From CAYNHT01 sp964397485 (GTDB lineage Bacteria > Bacillota_I > Bacilli_A > RF39 > UBA660), in contig CAYNHT010000003.1 of the NCBI GenBank assembly GCA_964397485.1, positions 124,001 through 188,000 on the forward strand: a stretch of 64,000 bases of DNA, read 5' to 3'. Of the stretch, positions 51,565 through 59,278 are shown one piece after another (position 1 is the first letter of the stretch; every line of letters begins with the position of its first letter). The notes below the pieces were generated by a model. It was given only the letters and a program-made list of their open reading frames with translations, ran no database searches and was not told the origin of the DNA. The translations under genes and the position numbers were made by a program.

Positions 51565-52945
51565 ATTAGATTATAAAGGAACCAAACCTAAGAATGGTAC
51601 AATTACACTAAATAGTGAAGGTAAAATTGCTATTGCTATACATGATGGTAAGTATTGCGCACAAAAAGGGTATGAGGAGAATGTTGTTACATTAACTGAA
51701 AAAATACAATCAGAATGTGCTCTTAACGGAGAAGTTTCATATAGTGATTACAATTATAGTAAAGGGGTTAATAAGCCAAAATTAACTGCTGGAATGACTC
51801 CAATAAAATGGAACGGAACTGACTGGGTTAGTACAAATGAAAATGATATTGACTGGTATAATTACGATGAAAACAAATGGGCAAATGTAAAAACGGCAGA
51901 TGGGTCATTTTGGGTATGGATACCAAGGTACATATATAAAATAACAAGTTGCTGGCATGAAAATTGTGATGGAAGTGCCGGAAACATCGATGTTCAATTT
52001 AGTATAGGAATAGATGATACTAAAAATGGAACAATTGAATTAGATACTAGTAGTGGCGCAGAGGCCTCTAATAATAAGTGGACTAATCATTCTGCGTTTA
52101 CATTTGGAAGCAAACAAATAAGTGGAATATGGGTAGCAAAATTTGAGCCAACAGCAGTGGAAGGTGTTGAATCAAATGATTTAATTTGTGATGAACTAGA
52201 CAATGTAACTAATAAAACTGTTAAAATTGTACCTAATGAAACTGCGTGGAGATGTATAGATATTGGAAAGGCATTTGAAGTATCTAGAAGCATGGAGACT
52301 AACCCAATATATGGATGGAATAGCGATGGTATTGACACACACATGATGAAAAATACTGAATGGGGTGCAGTTGCATATCTTTCTAAATCTGTATACGGGA
52401 AATATGATGAAGAAATATGGATAAATCCAGACAATAATTTTACGACTGGTTGTGCAGGTAGTAGTGTATCTACCGATGTGTTTGAGTGTAACGCTTATGA
52501 GACTGTTAATGGTCAGAAAGCTAGTACAACCGGAAATATTTATGGAGTATACGGATTTAGTGGTGGAGCTTGGGATTTTGTTGCCGCATATGTTGATAAT
52601 GCTCATCCCAATCTAGCTCTTTATGGAGAAAGTATAGTGAGTGCCGACAACAAATATAAAGATGTATATTTATTGGGAGATATAGATGGTAGACCTGAAA
52701 ATTATAATGAGGCATTAAACAAAAAAGGTGATGCAGTATATGAAACGAGTTCATTAGGGATAGATTATAATTCATGGAATGAAGATCGTTCTAATATGCC
52801 TGTTCTTACTACGCCTTTCTTTAATAGGGGGGGAGCATATAGTCAAACGACTAGTACAGGTGCGTTTAATTTCCTAAGTACTAGAGGGCATGCTAGTAGA
52901 GCTGATTCTTTTAGACCAGTCTTAATAGTAGGACAAGGACTATAA
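51311..52945 (+). CDS. Prepilin 6 with FGE/C-type-lectin-like domain
   Basis: Surface pilin-like protein of 544 residues. MKKKG precedes FTLIE and the helix AVIVILAIIALIAMPLILNV. The pilin part (to about 135) is the same type as in prepilins 1 and 7 (GAFKNTAYGIVEAGQ, KLDYKGTKPKNG). The FGE-like module starts near 161 (MTPIKWNGTDWVSTNE) and has FWVWIPRYIYKI, HSAFTFGSKQISGIWVAKFE, MMKNTEWGAVAYLSKS, ASTTGNIYGVYGFSGGAWDF, FFNRGGAYSQ and FRPVLIVGQGL. Compared with prepilin 7 the module is strongly diverged outside a short identical block. Own promoter and terminator. Confidence 0.83.
   Translation: MKKKGFTLIELLAVIVILAIIALIAMPLILNVIDEAKKGAFKNTAYGIVEAGQLVYAKDMLQGIEGEVTFTYVDGVETASVDGKKLDYKGTKPKNGTITLNSEGKIAIAIHDGKYCAQKGYEENVVTLTEKIQSECALNGEVSYSDYNYSKGVNKPKLTAGMTPIKWNGTDWVSTNENDIDWYNYDENKWANVKTADGSFWVWIPRYIYKITSCWHENCDGSAGNIDVQFSIGIDDTKNGTIELDTSSGAEASNNKWTNHSAFTFGSKQISGIWVAKFEPTAVEGVESNDLICDELDNVTNKTVKIVPNETAWRCIDIGKAFEVSRSMETNPIYGWNSDGIDTHMMKNTEWGAVAYLSKSVYGKYDEEIWINPDNNFTTGCAGSSVSTDVFECNAYETVNGQKASTTGNIYGVYGFSGGAWDFVAAYVDNAHPNLALYGESIVSADNKYKDVYLLGDIDGRPENYNEALNKKGDAVYETSSLGIDYNSWNEDRSNMPVLTTPFFNRGGAYSQTTSTGAFNFLSTRGHASRADSFRPVLIVGQGL
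51791..51927 (+). repeat. Identical 137-bp block, copy 1 (prepilin 6)
   Basis: Matches 53534-53670 exactly; it encodes the start of the FGE-like module up to FWVWIPR. Between the two identical blocks the DNA has diverged, and after 51927 similarity falls sharply. Confidence 0.9.
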
Positions 52946-52973
52946 AAAGATTATGAAAATAATCTTTTTTTGA
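52944..52973 (+). terminator. Terminator after prepilin 6
   Basis: AAAAAGATTAT (52944-52954) and ATAATCTTTTT (52959-52969), then Ts. Confidence 0.75.
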
Positions 52974-52993
52974 TTGAAGAAATTATGTTAACA

Positions 52994-53022
52994 TTGACTA
53001 TACACCCTATACTTGGTATACT
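52994..53022 (+). promoter_or_regulatory. Promoter of prepilin 7
   Basis: TTGACT (52994-52999), a 17-base spacer, TATACT (53017-53022) preceded by TGG. Same layout as the prepilin 6 promoter although most of the spacer differs. Confidence 0.8.
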
Positions 53023-53307
53023 AAAAACATAAAATAATAGAAGGGATAGAAGTATGAAGAAAAAAGGATTTACATTAATAGAATTATTAGCTGTAATAGT
53101 AATTCTAGCAATCATAGCTTTAATAGCAATGCCATTAATATTAAATGTTATTGATGAGGCAAAAAAAGGAGCGTTTAAAAATACAGCATATGGAATAGTA
53201 GAAGCAGGACAACTAGTGTATGCTAAAGATATGTTACAAGGAATTGAAGGAGAAGTAACATTTACATATGTAGATGGAGTAGAAACGGCTAGTGTAGATG
53301 GAAAAAA
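53011..53307 (+). repeat. Identical 297-bp block, copy 2 (prepilin 7)
   Basis: Direct repeat of 51268-51564, offset 1743 bases. Confidence 0.9.
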
Positions 53308-54724
53308 GTTAGATTATAAAGGAACTAAACCTAAGAATGGTACAATTACACTAAATAGCGAAGGTAAAATTGCAATTGCTATACATGATGGTAAGTATTG
53401 TGCAGAAAAAGGATATGAAGAAAGTGTAATAACATTATCAACAAAATCGATTGAAGAATGTGTTGGGGATATAGAAATAACTTATAGCGATTATGACGTT
53501 ATCAAAGGTGTTAACGCACCTAAACTAACAACAGGAATGACTCCAATAAAATGGAACGGAACTGACTGGGTTAGTACAAATGAAAATGATATTGACTGGT
53601 ATAATTACGATGAAAACAAATGGGCAAATGTAAAAACGGCAGATGGGTCATTTTGGGTATGGATACCAAGATATGCTTACTCTATTGCGAGTGGCTATCA
53701 TACAAGTACAGAGGGAACAATAAATATAAAGTTTCTAATTGATAAAACAAATGGTAGTAGTGATGGTACAATGATTTCTACTACACCTACATATAGTGGG
53801 GATAGCCAAACAAATTATGTGTTACATCCAGCGTTTACATTTGGTACTGATGAAATCACAGGGATTTGGGTAGCAAAATTTGAACCAAGTGTGTCTGATA
53901 TAGATGATGATTGTTATACGAATCCTAGTACATTAAATTGTAATAATAATACTTTAACCCCCAAAATAGTGCCAAACGTTTCTTCTTGGAGAAACATAAG
54001 TATAAAAAATGCGTATGAGGTTTCACGTATTATGGAAACTAACCCAATATATGGTTGGGGAAGTAGTGGGGATAATATAGATACACATCTAATGAAAAAT
54101 ATTGAATGGGGAGTAGTCGCTTACTTGTCTAAATCCAATAAGGGTCAAAACGAAAATGAAATTCGAATAAATAATAGTCGAGATTATATAACAGGATGTG
54201 CTGCAACTAATCAACCAACAGAAATATATCCCAACTATTTAGAATATGTATTTGGATGTGATAACACATATGAATCCGTAATTGGTCAACTAGCAAGTAC
54301 AACTGGAAATATTTATGGAATATACGATTTAACTGGCGGAGCTCGTGAAAGAGTAATGGGAAATTACGATAATTATGGAGAGGGCGGAGGCTGGACAAAT
54401 GAAGAGGTAGCCGCAATCCCCAACAAGTATATTGATCGATATAGTGGAAGTAATTACGGTTTTAATTCTAACACTTTTGGTGATGCAGTATATGAAACTA
54501 GAGAAGGTTCAGTATGGGACGGTAGTGTATGGATAGGAGACATATCAAATTCTTGGTTTGGTGATTATTCATACTTTCCTCATATGACAGCTCCTTGGTT
54601 TGCTCGTGGTGGATCATATTCTTATGGTACAGGAACTGGATCTTTTTCTTCACATCACACTTTTGGTGGTGGTCAAAGTATTGATTCTTTTAGACCAGTC
54701 TTGATAGTGGGAGAAGGACTATAA
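53054..54724 (+). CDS. Prepilin 7 with FGE/C-type-lectin-like domain
   Basis: Tandem paralogue of prepilin 6, 556 residues. The first 80 or so residues are identical in protein and DNA. The FGE-like module (from about 161) has FWVWIPRYAYSIASG, HPAFTFGTDEITGIWVAKFEPS, LMKNIEWGVVAYLSKSN, ASTTGNIYGIYDLTGGARERVMG, WFARGGSYSYGTGTG and FRPVLIVGEGL. It is longer than in prepilin 6 by insertions in loop regions (for example a Cys-bearing CYTNPSTLNCNN). The exposed C-terminal loop between RGG and FRPVL is the least conserved part of the family. Confidence 0.83.
   Translation: MKKKGFTLIELLAVIVILAIIALIAMPLILNVIDEAKKGAFKNTAYGIVEAGQLVYAKDMLQGIEGEVTFTYVDGVETASVDGKKLDYKGTKPKNGTITLNSEGKIAIAIHDGKYCAEKGYEESVITLSTKSIEECVGDIEITYSDYDVIKGVNAPKLTTGMTPIKWNGTDWVSTNENDIDWYNYDENKWANVKTADGSFWVWIPRYAYSIASGYHTSTEGTINIKFLIDKTNGSSDGTMISTTPTYSGDSQTNYVLHPAFTFGTDEITGIWVAKFEPSVSDIDDDCYTNPSTLNCNNNTLTPKIVPNVSSWRNISIKNAYEVSRIMETNPIYGWGSSGDNIDTHLMKNIEWGVVAYLSKSNKGQNENEIRINNSRDYITGCAATNQPTEIYPNYLEYVFGCDNTYESVIGQLASTTGNIYGIYDLTGGARERVMGNYDNYGEGGGWTNEEVAAIPNKYIDRYSGSNYGFNSNTFGDAVYETREGSVWDGSVWIGDISNSWFGDYSYFPHMTAPWFARGGSYSYGTGTGSFSSHHTFGGGQSIDSFRPVLIVGEGL
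53534..53670 (+). repeat. Identical 137-bp block, copy 2 (prepilin 7)
   Basis: Direct repeat of 51791-51927, again offset 1743 bases. Confidence 0.9.
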
Positions 54725-54739
54725 AATATTAATTGAATT

Positions 54740-54770
54740 GACACAAATTTGTAGTATTTGTGTCATTTTA
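54740..54770 (+). terminator. Terminator after prepilin 7
   Basis: GACACAAAT (54740-54748) and ATTTGTGTC (54756-54764), then ATTTTAAT. Confidence 0.7.
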
Positions 54771-54834
54771 ATATATTTTGAAAAAAACACTTTTTAATAT
54801 CAGAAAAACTTGATATAATTATACTGGTGATAGT

Positions 54835-56250
54835 ATGAATAAAACTAAAATAATAGCGACAATAGGTCCAGCTAGTTCGGACAAAGAGATTTTAAAAAAA
54901 TTGATAATCAGTGGTATGGATGTAGTTAGGATTAACTTAAGCCATGCTGATTATTCTTTTTGTAAAGATGTGACAAAAAAGATTAATCAATTAAATGAAG
55001 AACTTTCGACTAATATAGCAATAATGGTAGATACTCAGGGTCCAGGAGTGAGGATTGGTCGTTTTGCAGGTGGAAGTGCTTACTTGAAAAAAAACGATAA
55101 AATCAGAATTTACATGGATGACGTGTTAGGAGACTGTACTAAGTTTTCGGTTAATTATAAAAATTTAATAGATGATGTAAAATTTAATACAATCCTTAAG
55201 TTAGATGATGGTAGGATTGAACTTGAGGTAATAGATAAAGGAGATGATTATCTATTATGTGAAGTTAAAAACGATGGTATTATCGAAGATAATAAAGGTT
55301 TAAATGTTCCATCAATTAGATTAAATATGCCATTTTTAAGTGATAAAGATAAAGAAGATATTTTATTTGCTCACAAAATAGGTGTTGATTTTATTGCTTT
55401 ATCATTTGTATCATGTAGTGATGATATCTTAGAGGTAAACGACATGTTGATTGGTTTAGACAATGATCATATAGGAATAATTGCTAAAGTAGAAAATGAG
55501 TGTGCAGTAGGAGAAATTGATGAAATAATTCGTGTGAGTGATGGTATTATGATTGCAAGGGGAGACCTTGGAGTAGAAATACCTATGGAAAGAGTTCCTG
55601 GAATTCAAAAGTCAATCATCAGTAAATGCCACAATATGGGTAAAATCAGTATTGTAGCAACTGAACTTTTATCTTCTATGGAATGCGCTAATCGTCCTAC
55701 TCGAGCAGAAGTAAGTGATGTTGCTAATGCCGTTTTAGATGGAGCTGATGTTGTAATGTTAAGTGGTGAAACGACCATTGGAAAATATCCAGCTGAAACA
55801 TTACAAATGATGGAAAAAATAATTAAATCGGCCGAAGAAGATATTAATTATATCGAACTTCTAAGTAAAGCTATGAGAACAGAAAAACAAGATACAACAG
55901 GTTCAATTGCTTATAGCGTAGCTGATTGTGCTAATAGATTAAAATGTAAAGCAATAGTAGCTCCAACAATGACAGGATATACGGCACGTAAAATGAGTCG
56001 TTTTCGTCCATCTTGTCCGATAATAGCTGTTAGCCCTGATATACAAACAGTTAAAAGTTTATCGTTATATTTTGGAGTTCATCCTATATTAACTGATGAG
56101 TTAAACTCTTTTGATAAGATTATAAAAAAATCGAAAGATGTAACTGTAAAATTATTAGATATACAAAGTGGTGATAAAATTATAATCACCGGAGGATATC
56201 CATTTAAAGAAGTAAAACATACAAATTTTATGAAAATAGAAGAATTATAA
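54835..56250 (+). CDS. pyk: Pyruvate kinase (copy 2, divergent)
   Basis: Second pyruvate kinase in the window, 471 residues. Landmarks: KIIATIGPASSDKE, RINLSHADY, IIAKVENECAV with the catalytic Lys, IMIARGDLGVEIPME, TELLSSM and LDGADVVMLSGETT. The metal/phosphate loop reads DTQGPGVRIG, where copy 1 has DTKGPDFRTG and classic K+-dependent enzymes DTKGPEIRTG; the position that separates K+-dependent (Glu) from K+-independent (Lys) enzymes is Gly here. Different cofactor or effector use is possible. TATAAT and GGTGATAG precede the ATG. It is in an operon with a GH31 glycosidase. Confidence 0.93.
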   Translation: MNKTKIIATIGPASSDKEILKKLIISGMDVVRINLSHADYSFCKDVTKKINQLNEELSTNIAIMVDTQGPGVRIGRFAGGSAYLKKNDKIRIYMDDVLGDCTKFSVNYKNLIDDVKFNTILKLDDGRIELEVIDKGDDYLLCEVKNDGIIEDNKGLNVPSIRLNMPFLSDKDKEDILFAHKIGVDFIALSFVSCSDDILEVNDMLIGLDNDHIGIIAKVENECAVGEIDEIIRVSDGIMIARGDLGVEIPMERVPGIQKSIISKCHNMGKISIVATELLSSMECANRPTRAEVSDVANAVLDGADVVMLSGETTIGKYPAETLQMMEKIIKSAEEDINYIELLSKAMRTEKQDTTGSIAYSVADCANRLKCKAIVAPTMTGYTARKMSRFRPSCPIIAVSPDIQTVKSLSLYFGVHPILTDELNSFDKIIKKSKDVTVKLLDIQSGDKIIITGGYPFKEVKHTNFMKIEEL

Positions 56251-56269
56251 AAGAAAAAGGGGTGGTATT

Positions 56270-58678
56270 GTGTACAACCTAGGTGAACAATTCAAAGTTG
56301 ATTATGAAAAAGCTAAGCCTAATGAATTAAGTGTAATACAAGGTAAGAAATATCGTATTACAATTATGACTGAAAGATTAATCAGATTTGAATATAATGA
56401 AGATGGTATTTTTGAAGATAGACCTACGGAATTGATTTGGAATAGATACTTTGAAAAACCAGAATTTGAAGTTAAGCAAGATGAAAAATATTTGGAAATA
56501 ACAACTAAATATTTTAAAATTTATTATGTGAATGAAAAAAGATTTTATGGTGGAAAAATAAATCCTACATCTAATTTAAAAGTTGAACTATTAAATAGTG
56601 ATCGTTATTGGTATTATAAGCATCCAGAAGTTAGAAATTTTGGTGCCCCAGTTAATAGTTTGGTTGGCAAGAAGGGAAAAGTTAAATTTAAAAAAGCCTT
56701 ATTTTCATCAGATGGTTTTGTTAGCATTGATGATTCTGATAACAGCATAATGAGTGAAACTGGCGTTTTATTAGAACGAGAAAATAAAGGAATAGATACG
56801 TATTTGTTTATGTATTTAAATGACTATGCATTATGTTTAAAAGACTATTTTACTATGACTGGATATCCAGCATTGTTACCTAGATATGCACTAGGTAACT
56901 GGTGGAGTAGGAATGAAGACTATAATGACATGCAACTTAAGGAGTTAATTGATGAATTTGATAATAACGAAGTACCGTTATCTGTTTTATTATTAAATAA
57001 AGACTGGCATATAAATAAGTATGAAAATAAAGATAATTTAAATACTGGATTTACATTTAATAAAGATTACTTTAAAGCCCCTTATGAAATGATTGAATAT
57101 CTTCATAGTAAAGGAATCAGAGTAGGTTTAAATATAGATCCTACTGAAGGGATATATCCTTATGATGAGTATTATAGTAAGGCTAAACAATATTTAGGTA
57201 GTGATGATAAGGGAATTATTCCTTTTAATGCGTATGATCCTAAATTTTTAGATGTTTATTTGAAGCTGCTTATTCATCCGTTAGACGCATTAGGAGTAGA
57301 TTTCTTTTGGCTAGATTTACTGAAAGATAAAGACAGAGATTTATGGATTTTAAAACATTATCATTTTTATGATATGATGCGAAATTATAAGCGTAGACCG
57401 ATGGTGTTATCAAAGCACGCTGGAATTGCTCCCCATAGATATCCCGTATTATATTCTGGTAGAACTGTTGTTAGCTGGGATACTTTAAAACATATTCCTT
57501 TTCACAATTCAAGCGCTGCCAATATAGGTGTAAGTTGGTGGAGTCACGATATTGGTGGTTACCATAAAGGGGTAGAAGATAATGAACTATATACTCGATT
57601 TGTTCAATTAGGAGTATTTAGTCCAATTCTTAAATTTGGTGCTGAAAAAGGTAAATACTATAAAAGAGAACCATGGCGTTGGAGTATTAAAACGTATCAA
57701 ATTGTAAAAGATTATTTACTGTTACGTCATCGACTAATACCGTATTTGTATACTGAAGCATACAAATACCATACAACAGGATTTCCTATAGTTCAACCAA
57801 TTTATTATAAGTATCCTGAAATGTACGATGATATAAAATACCGTAATGAATATTACTTAGGAACAGAATTATTTATAGCTCCTATCATTACAAAAAAAGA
57901 TTATGTCATGAATAGGGTTATTCATAAATTCTTTATTCCAGATGGTGTGTGGTATGATTTTGTTACTGGTAAAAAGTTTCCTGGTGGACGTGGATATGTT
58001 TCATTTTTTAAAGATCAAGATTATCCAGTATTTGCTAAAGCTGGTTCTATAATTCCACTAGGTGAAAATGATAATATGAACGATACGACTCCACCGAAAA
58101 ATATGGAAATTCATATTTTCCCTGGGCGTAGTAATTTATATAAATTATATGAAGATGATGGAACTAGTGATTTGCATCGTAAAGGATTTTATCTTTTAAC
58201 ATCTATTGATTATAATTATTTGCCAAATAATTACACAGTCATAATAAGAGCTTTAGAGGGAAAAAGTGGGATTGCTCCTGCTAAACGTAATTATAAGATT
58301 CGTTTTAGAAATACAAAAAAAGCTAATGAAGTTATAACATATTTCAATGATTATCCAATTGATCATATATCTTATAATGAAGGACCAGATTTTATAGTCG
58401 AAGTAAAAGATGTATCTACCATTGGACAATTAACTTTAAATTGTAAAGGTAAAGATATTGAAATAGACGCAGTTAGATTAATTAATGATGACATAGAGGG
58501 AATCATTTCAGATTTGCAAATCGAAACAGAAATGAAAGAAAAAATAGATGATGTTATCTTTAGCGATTTACCTATCAAAAAGAAAAGAATTGCGATTAGA
58601 AAGTTAAGAAACAAAGGTTTAGAACGTAAATTTGTTAAATTATTCTTAAAATTACTTGAATATATTGAACAAGTATAA
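56270..58678 (+). CDS. Glycoside hydrolase family 31 (alpha-glucosidase-like)
   Basis: Cytoplasmic enzyme hydrolysing alpha-linked sugars; no signal peptide. The 802 residues have an N-terminal beta-sandwich, a TIM barrel with ALGNWWSRNEDYND, GLNIDPTEG and VDFFWLDLLKD (nucleophile Asp near 349), VVSWDTLKH (acid/base Asp near 404) and WWSHDIGGYHKG, then beta domains with FAKAGSIIPL and YEDDG. An extra helical, Lys-rich tail of about 60 residues follows. GTG at 56270 is the start, after AAAGGGGTGG. Twenty bases separate it from pyk, so sugar cleavage and the last glycolytic step are co-expressed. Confidence 0.92.
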   Translation: MYNLGEQFKVDYEKAKPNELSVIQGKKYRITIMTERLIRFEYNEDGIFEDRPTELIWNRYFEKPEFEVKQDEKYLEITTKYFKIYYVNEKRFYGGKINPTSNLKVELLNSDRYWYYKHPEVRNFGAPVNSLVGKKGKVKFKKALFSSDGFVSIDDSDNSIMSETGVLLERENKGIDTYLFMYLNDYALCLKDYFTMTGYPALLPRYALGNWWSRNEDYNDMQLKELIDEFDNNEVPLSVLLLNKDWHINKYENKDNLNTGFTFNKDYFKAPYEMIEYLHSKGIRVGLNIDPTEGIYPYDEYYSKAKQYLGSDDKGIIPFNAYDPKFLDVYLKLLIHPLDALGVDFFWLDLLKDKDRDLWILKHYHFYDMMRNYKRRPMVLSKHAGIAPHRYPVLYSGRTVVSWDTLKHIPFHNSSAANIGVSWWSHDIGGYHKGVEDNELYTRFVQLGVFSPILKFGAEKGKYYKREPWRWSIKTYQIVKDYLLLRHRLIPYLYTEAYKYHTTGFPIVQPIYYKYPEMYDDIKYRNEYYLGTELFIAPIITKKDYVMNRVIHKFFIPDGVWYDFVTGKKFPGGRGYVSFFKDQDYPVFAKAGSIIPLGENDNMNDTTPPKNMEIHIFPGRSNLYKLYEDDGTSDLHRKGFYLLTSIDYNYLPNNYTVIIRALEGKSGIAPAKRNYKIRFRNTKKANEVITYFNDYPIDHISYNEGPDFIVEVKDVSTIGQLTLNCKGKDIEIDAVRLINDDIEGIISDLQIETEMKEKIDDVIFSDLPIKKKRIAIRKLRNKGLERKFVKLFLKLLEYIEQV

Positions 58679-58684
58679 TATAAT
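58656..58684 (+). promoter_or_regulatory. Promoter of the Leu T-box operon
   Basis: TTGAAT (58656-58661), a 17-base spacer, TATAAT (58679-58684). It lies in the 3' end of the GH31 gene. Confidence 0.65.
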
Positions 58685-58690
58685 AGTAAT

Positions 58691-58909
58691 AACTTTTAAA
58701 AACAGGGAAGAAGAGTAGTAATAATTAAAATATTTTATAGAGAAAAAGTGGTTGGTGAAAACTTTTAAATATTTGATTATGAACTTGCTTTGGAGTTTCA
58801 TATATGAAAATATATGACGTAATTTTGCGTTAAAAATTTAAGTGCATAAAATATTATGAATTAAGGTGGTACCACGGTTATTTCGTCCTTAAATTATAAT
58901 ATTTTTTTG
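58691..58909 (+). ncRNA. T-box leader, leucine-specific
   Basis: Antitermination leader sensing tRNA-Leu. It contains stem I with AGAAGAG and the apical AGTGGTTGGTGAAAACT, specifier GAA-CTT-G (leucine codon at 58784-58786), the canonical T-box AAGGTGGTACCACGG (58863-58877), and a terminator in which AATTAAGG pairs with CCTTAAATT before a T-run. It controls a small membrane protein gene and leuS, whose specificity matches the specifier. Confidence 0.94.
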
Positions 58910-58925
58910 TTATAGGAGGTATTTT

Positions 58926-59273
58926 ATGGAAGATTTATTATTTTATTTACTAACATTTGTAGCTGTATATTTAATTTATTTATTTTTTGTTATTCTAAAA
59001 GGTAAAAGTCGTGAAAGGTATAAAAACAGCACAGAGATTAGATTTTTAGAAAGAAGATATAAAATAGATGTTGATAAAATTGGTTTTAATAAATTAGCAC
59101 ACATCAGTGCTCTATGTAATGCTTTTATTATTGCAAATACAGTTTTAATAATCAGTTTGATTAATAACTTAGTCTTGAAAATGATAGCTGGGTTTATAAT
59201 TTTAATTCCCATGATTCTATGTATTTATCATTTAATAGGTAAATACTATCAAAACAAACAAAGAAAGAAGTGA
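58926..59273 (+). CDS. Small membrane protein under Leu T-box control, 115 aa
   Basis: Unrecognised protein with one N-terminal helix (about 4-24), a basic cytoplasmic segment (KGKSRERYKNSTEIRFLERRYKID, quoted in part: LERRYKIDVDKIG) and two closely spaced C-terminal helices (about 62-105), ending KYYQNKQRKK. TAGGAGGTATTTT precedes the ATG. It is the first gene after a leucine T-box and lies 5 bases before leuS, so it is made when charged tRNA-Leu is scarce. It is too small for a typical amino-acid permease. Confidence 0.7.
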   Translation: MEDLLFYLLTFVAVYLIYLFFVILKGKSRERYKNSTEIRFLERRYKIDVDKIGFNKLAHISALCNAFIIANTVLIISLINNLVLKMIAGFIILIPMILCIYHLIGKYYQNKQRKK

Positions 59274-59278
59274 TTATA

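Noticed and set aside
52196..52606. Minus-strand frame of 136 codons inside prepilin 6
   Set aside because: It is an antisense shadow with no ribosome site and no similarity; similar frames occur under other long genes such as clpB and efp.
51311..54724. Diversity-generating retroelement acting on the lectin-like pilin heads
   Set aside because: The fold and C-terminal variable segment are suggestive, but there is no reverse transcriptase or template repeat in the window, and differences between copies are not confined to adenine positions of a common template.
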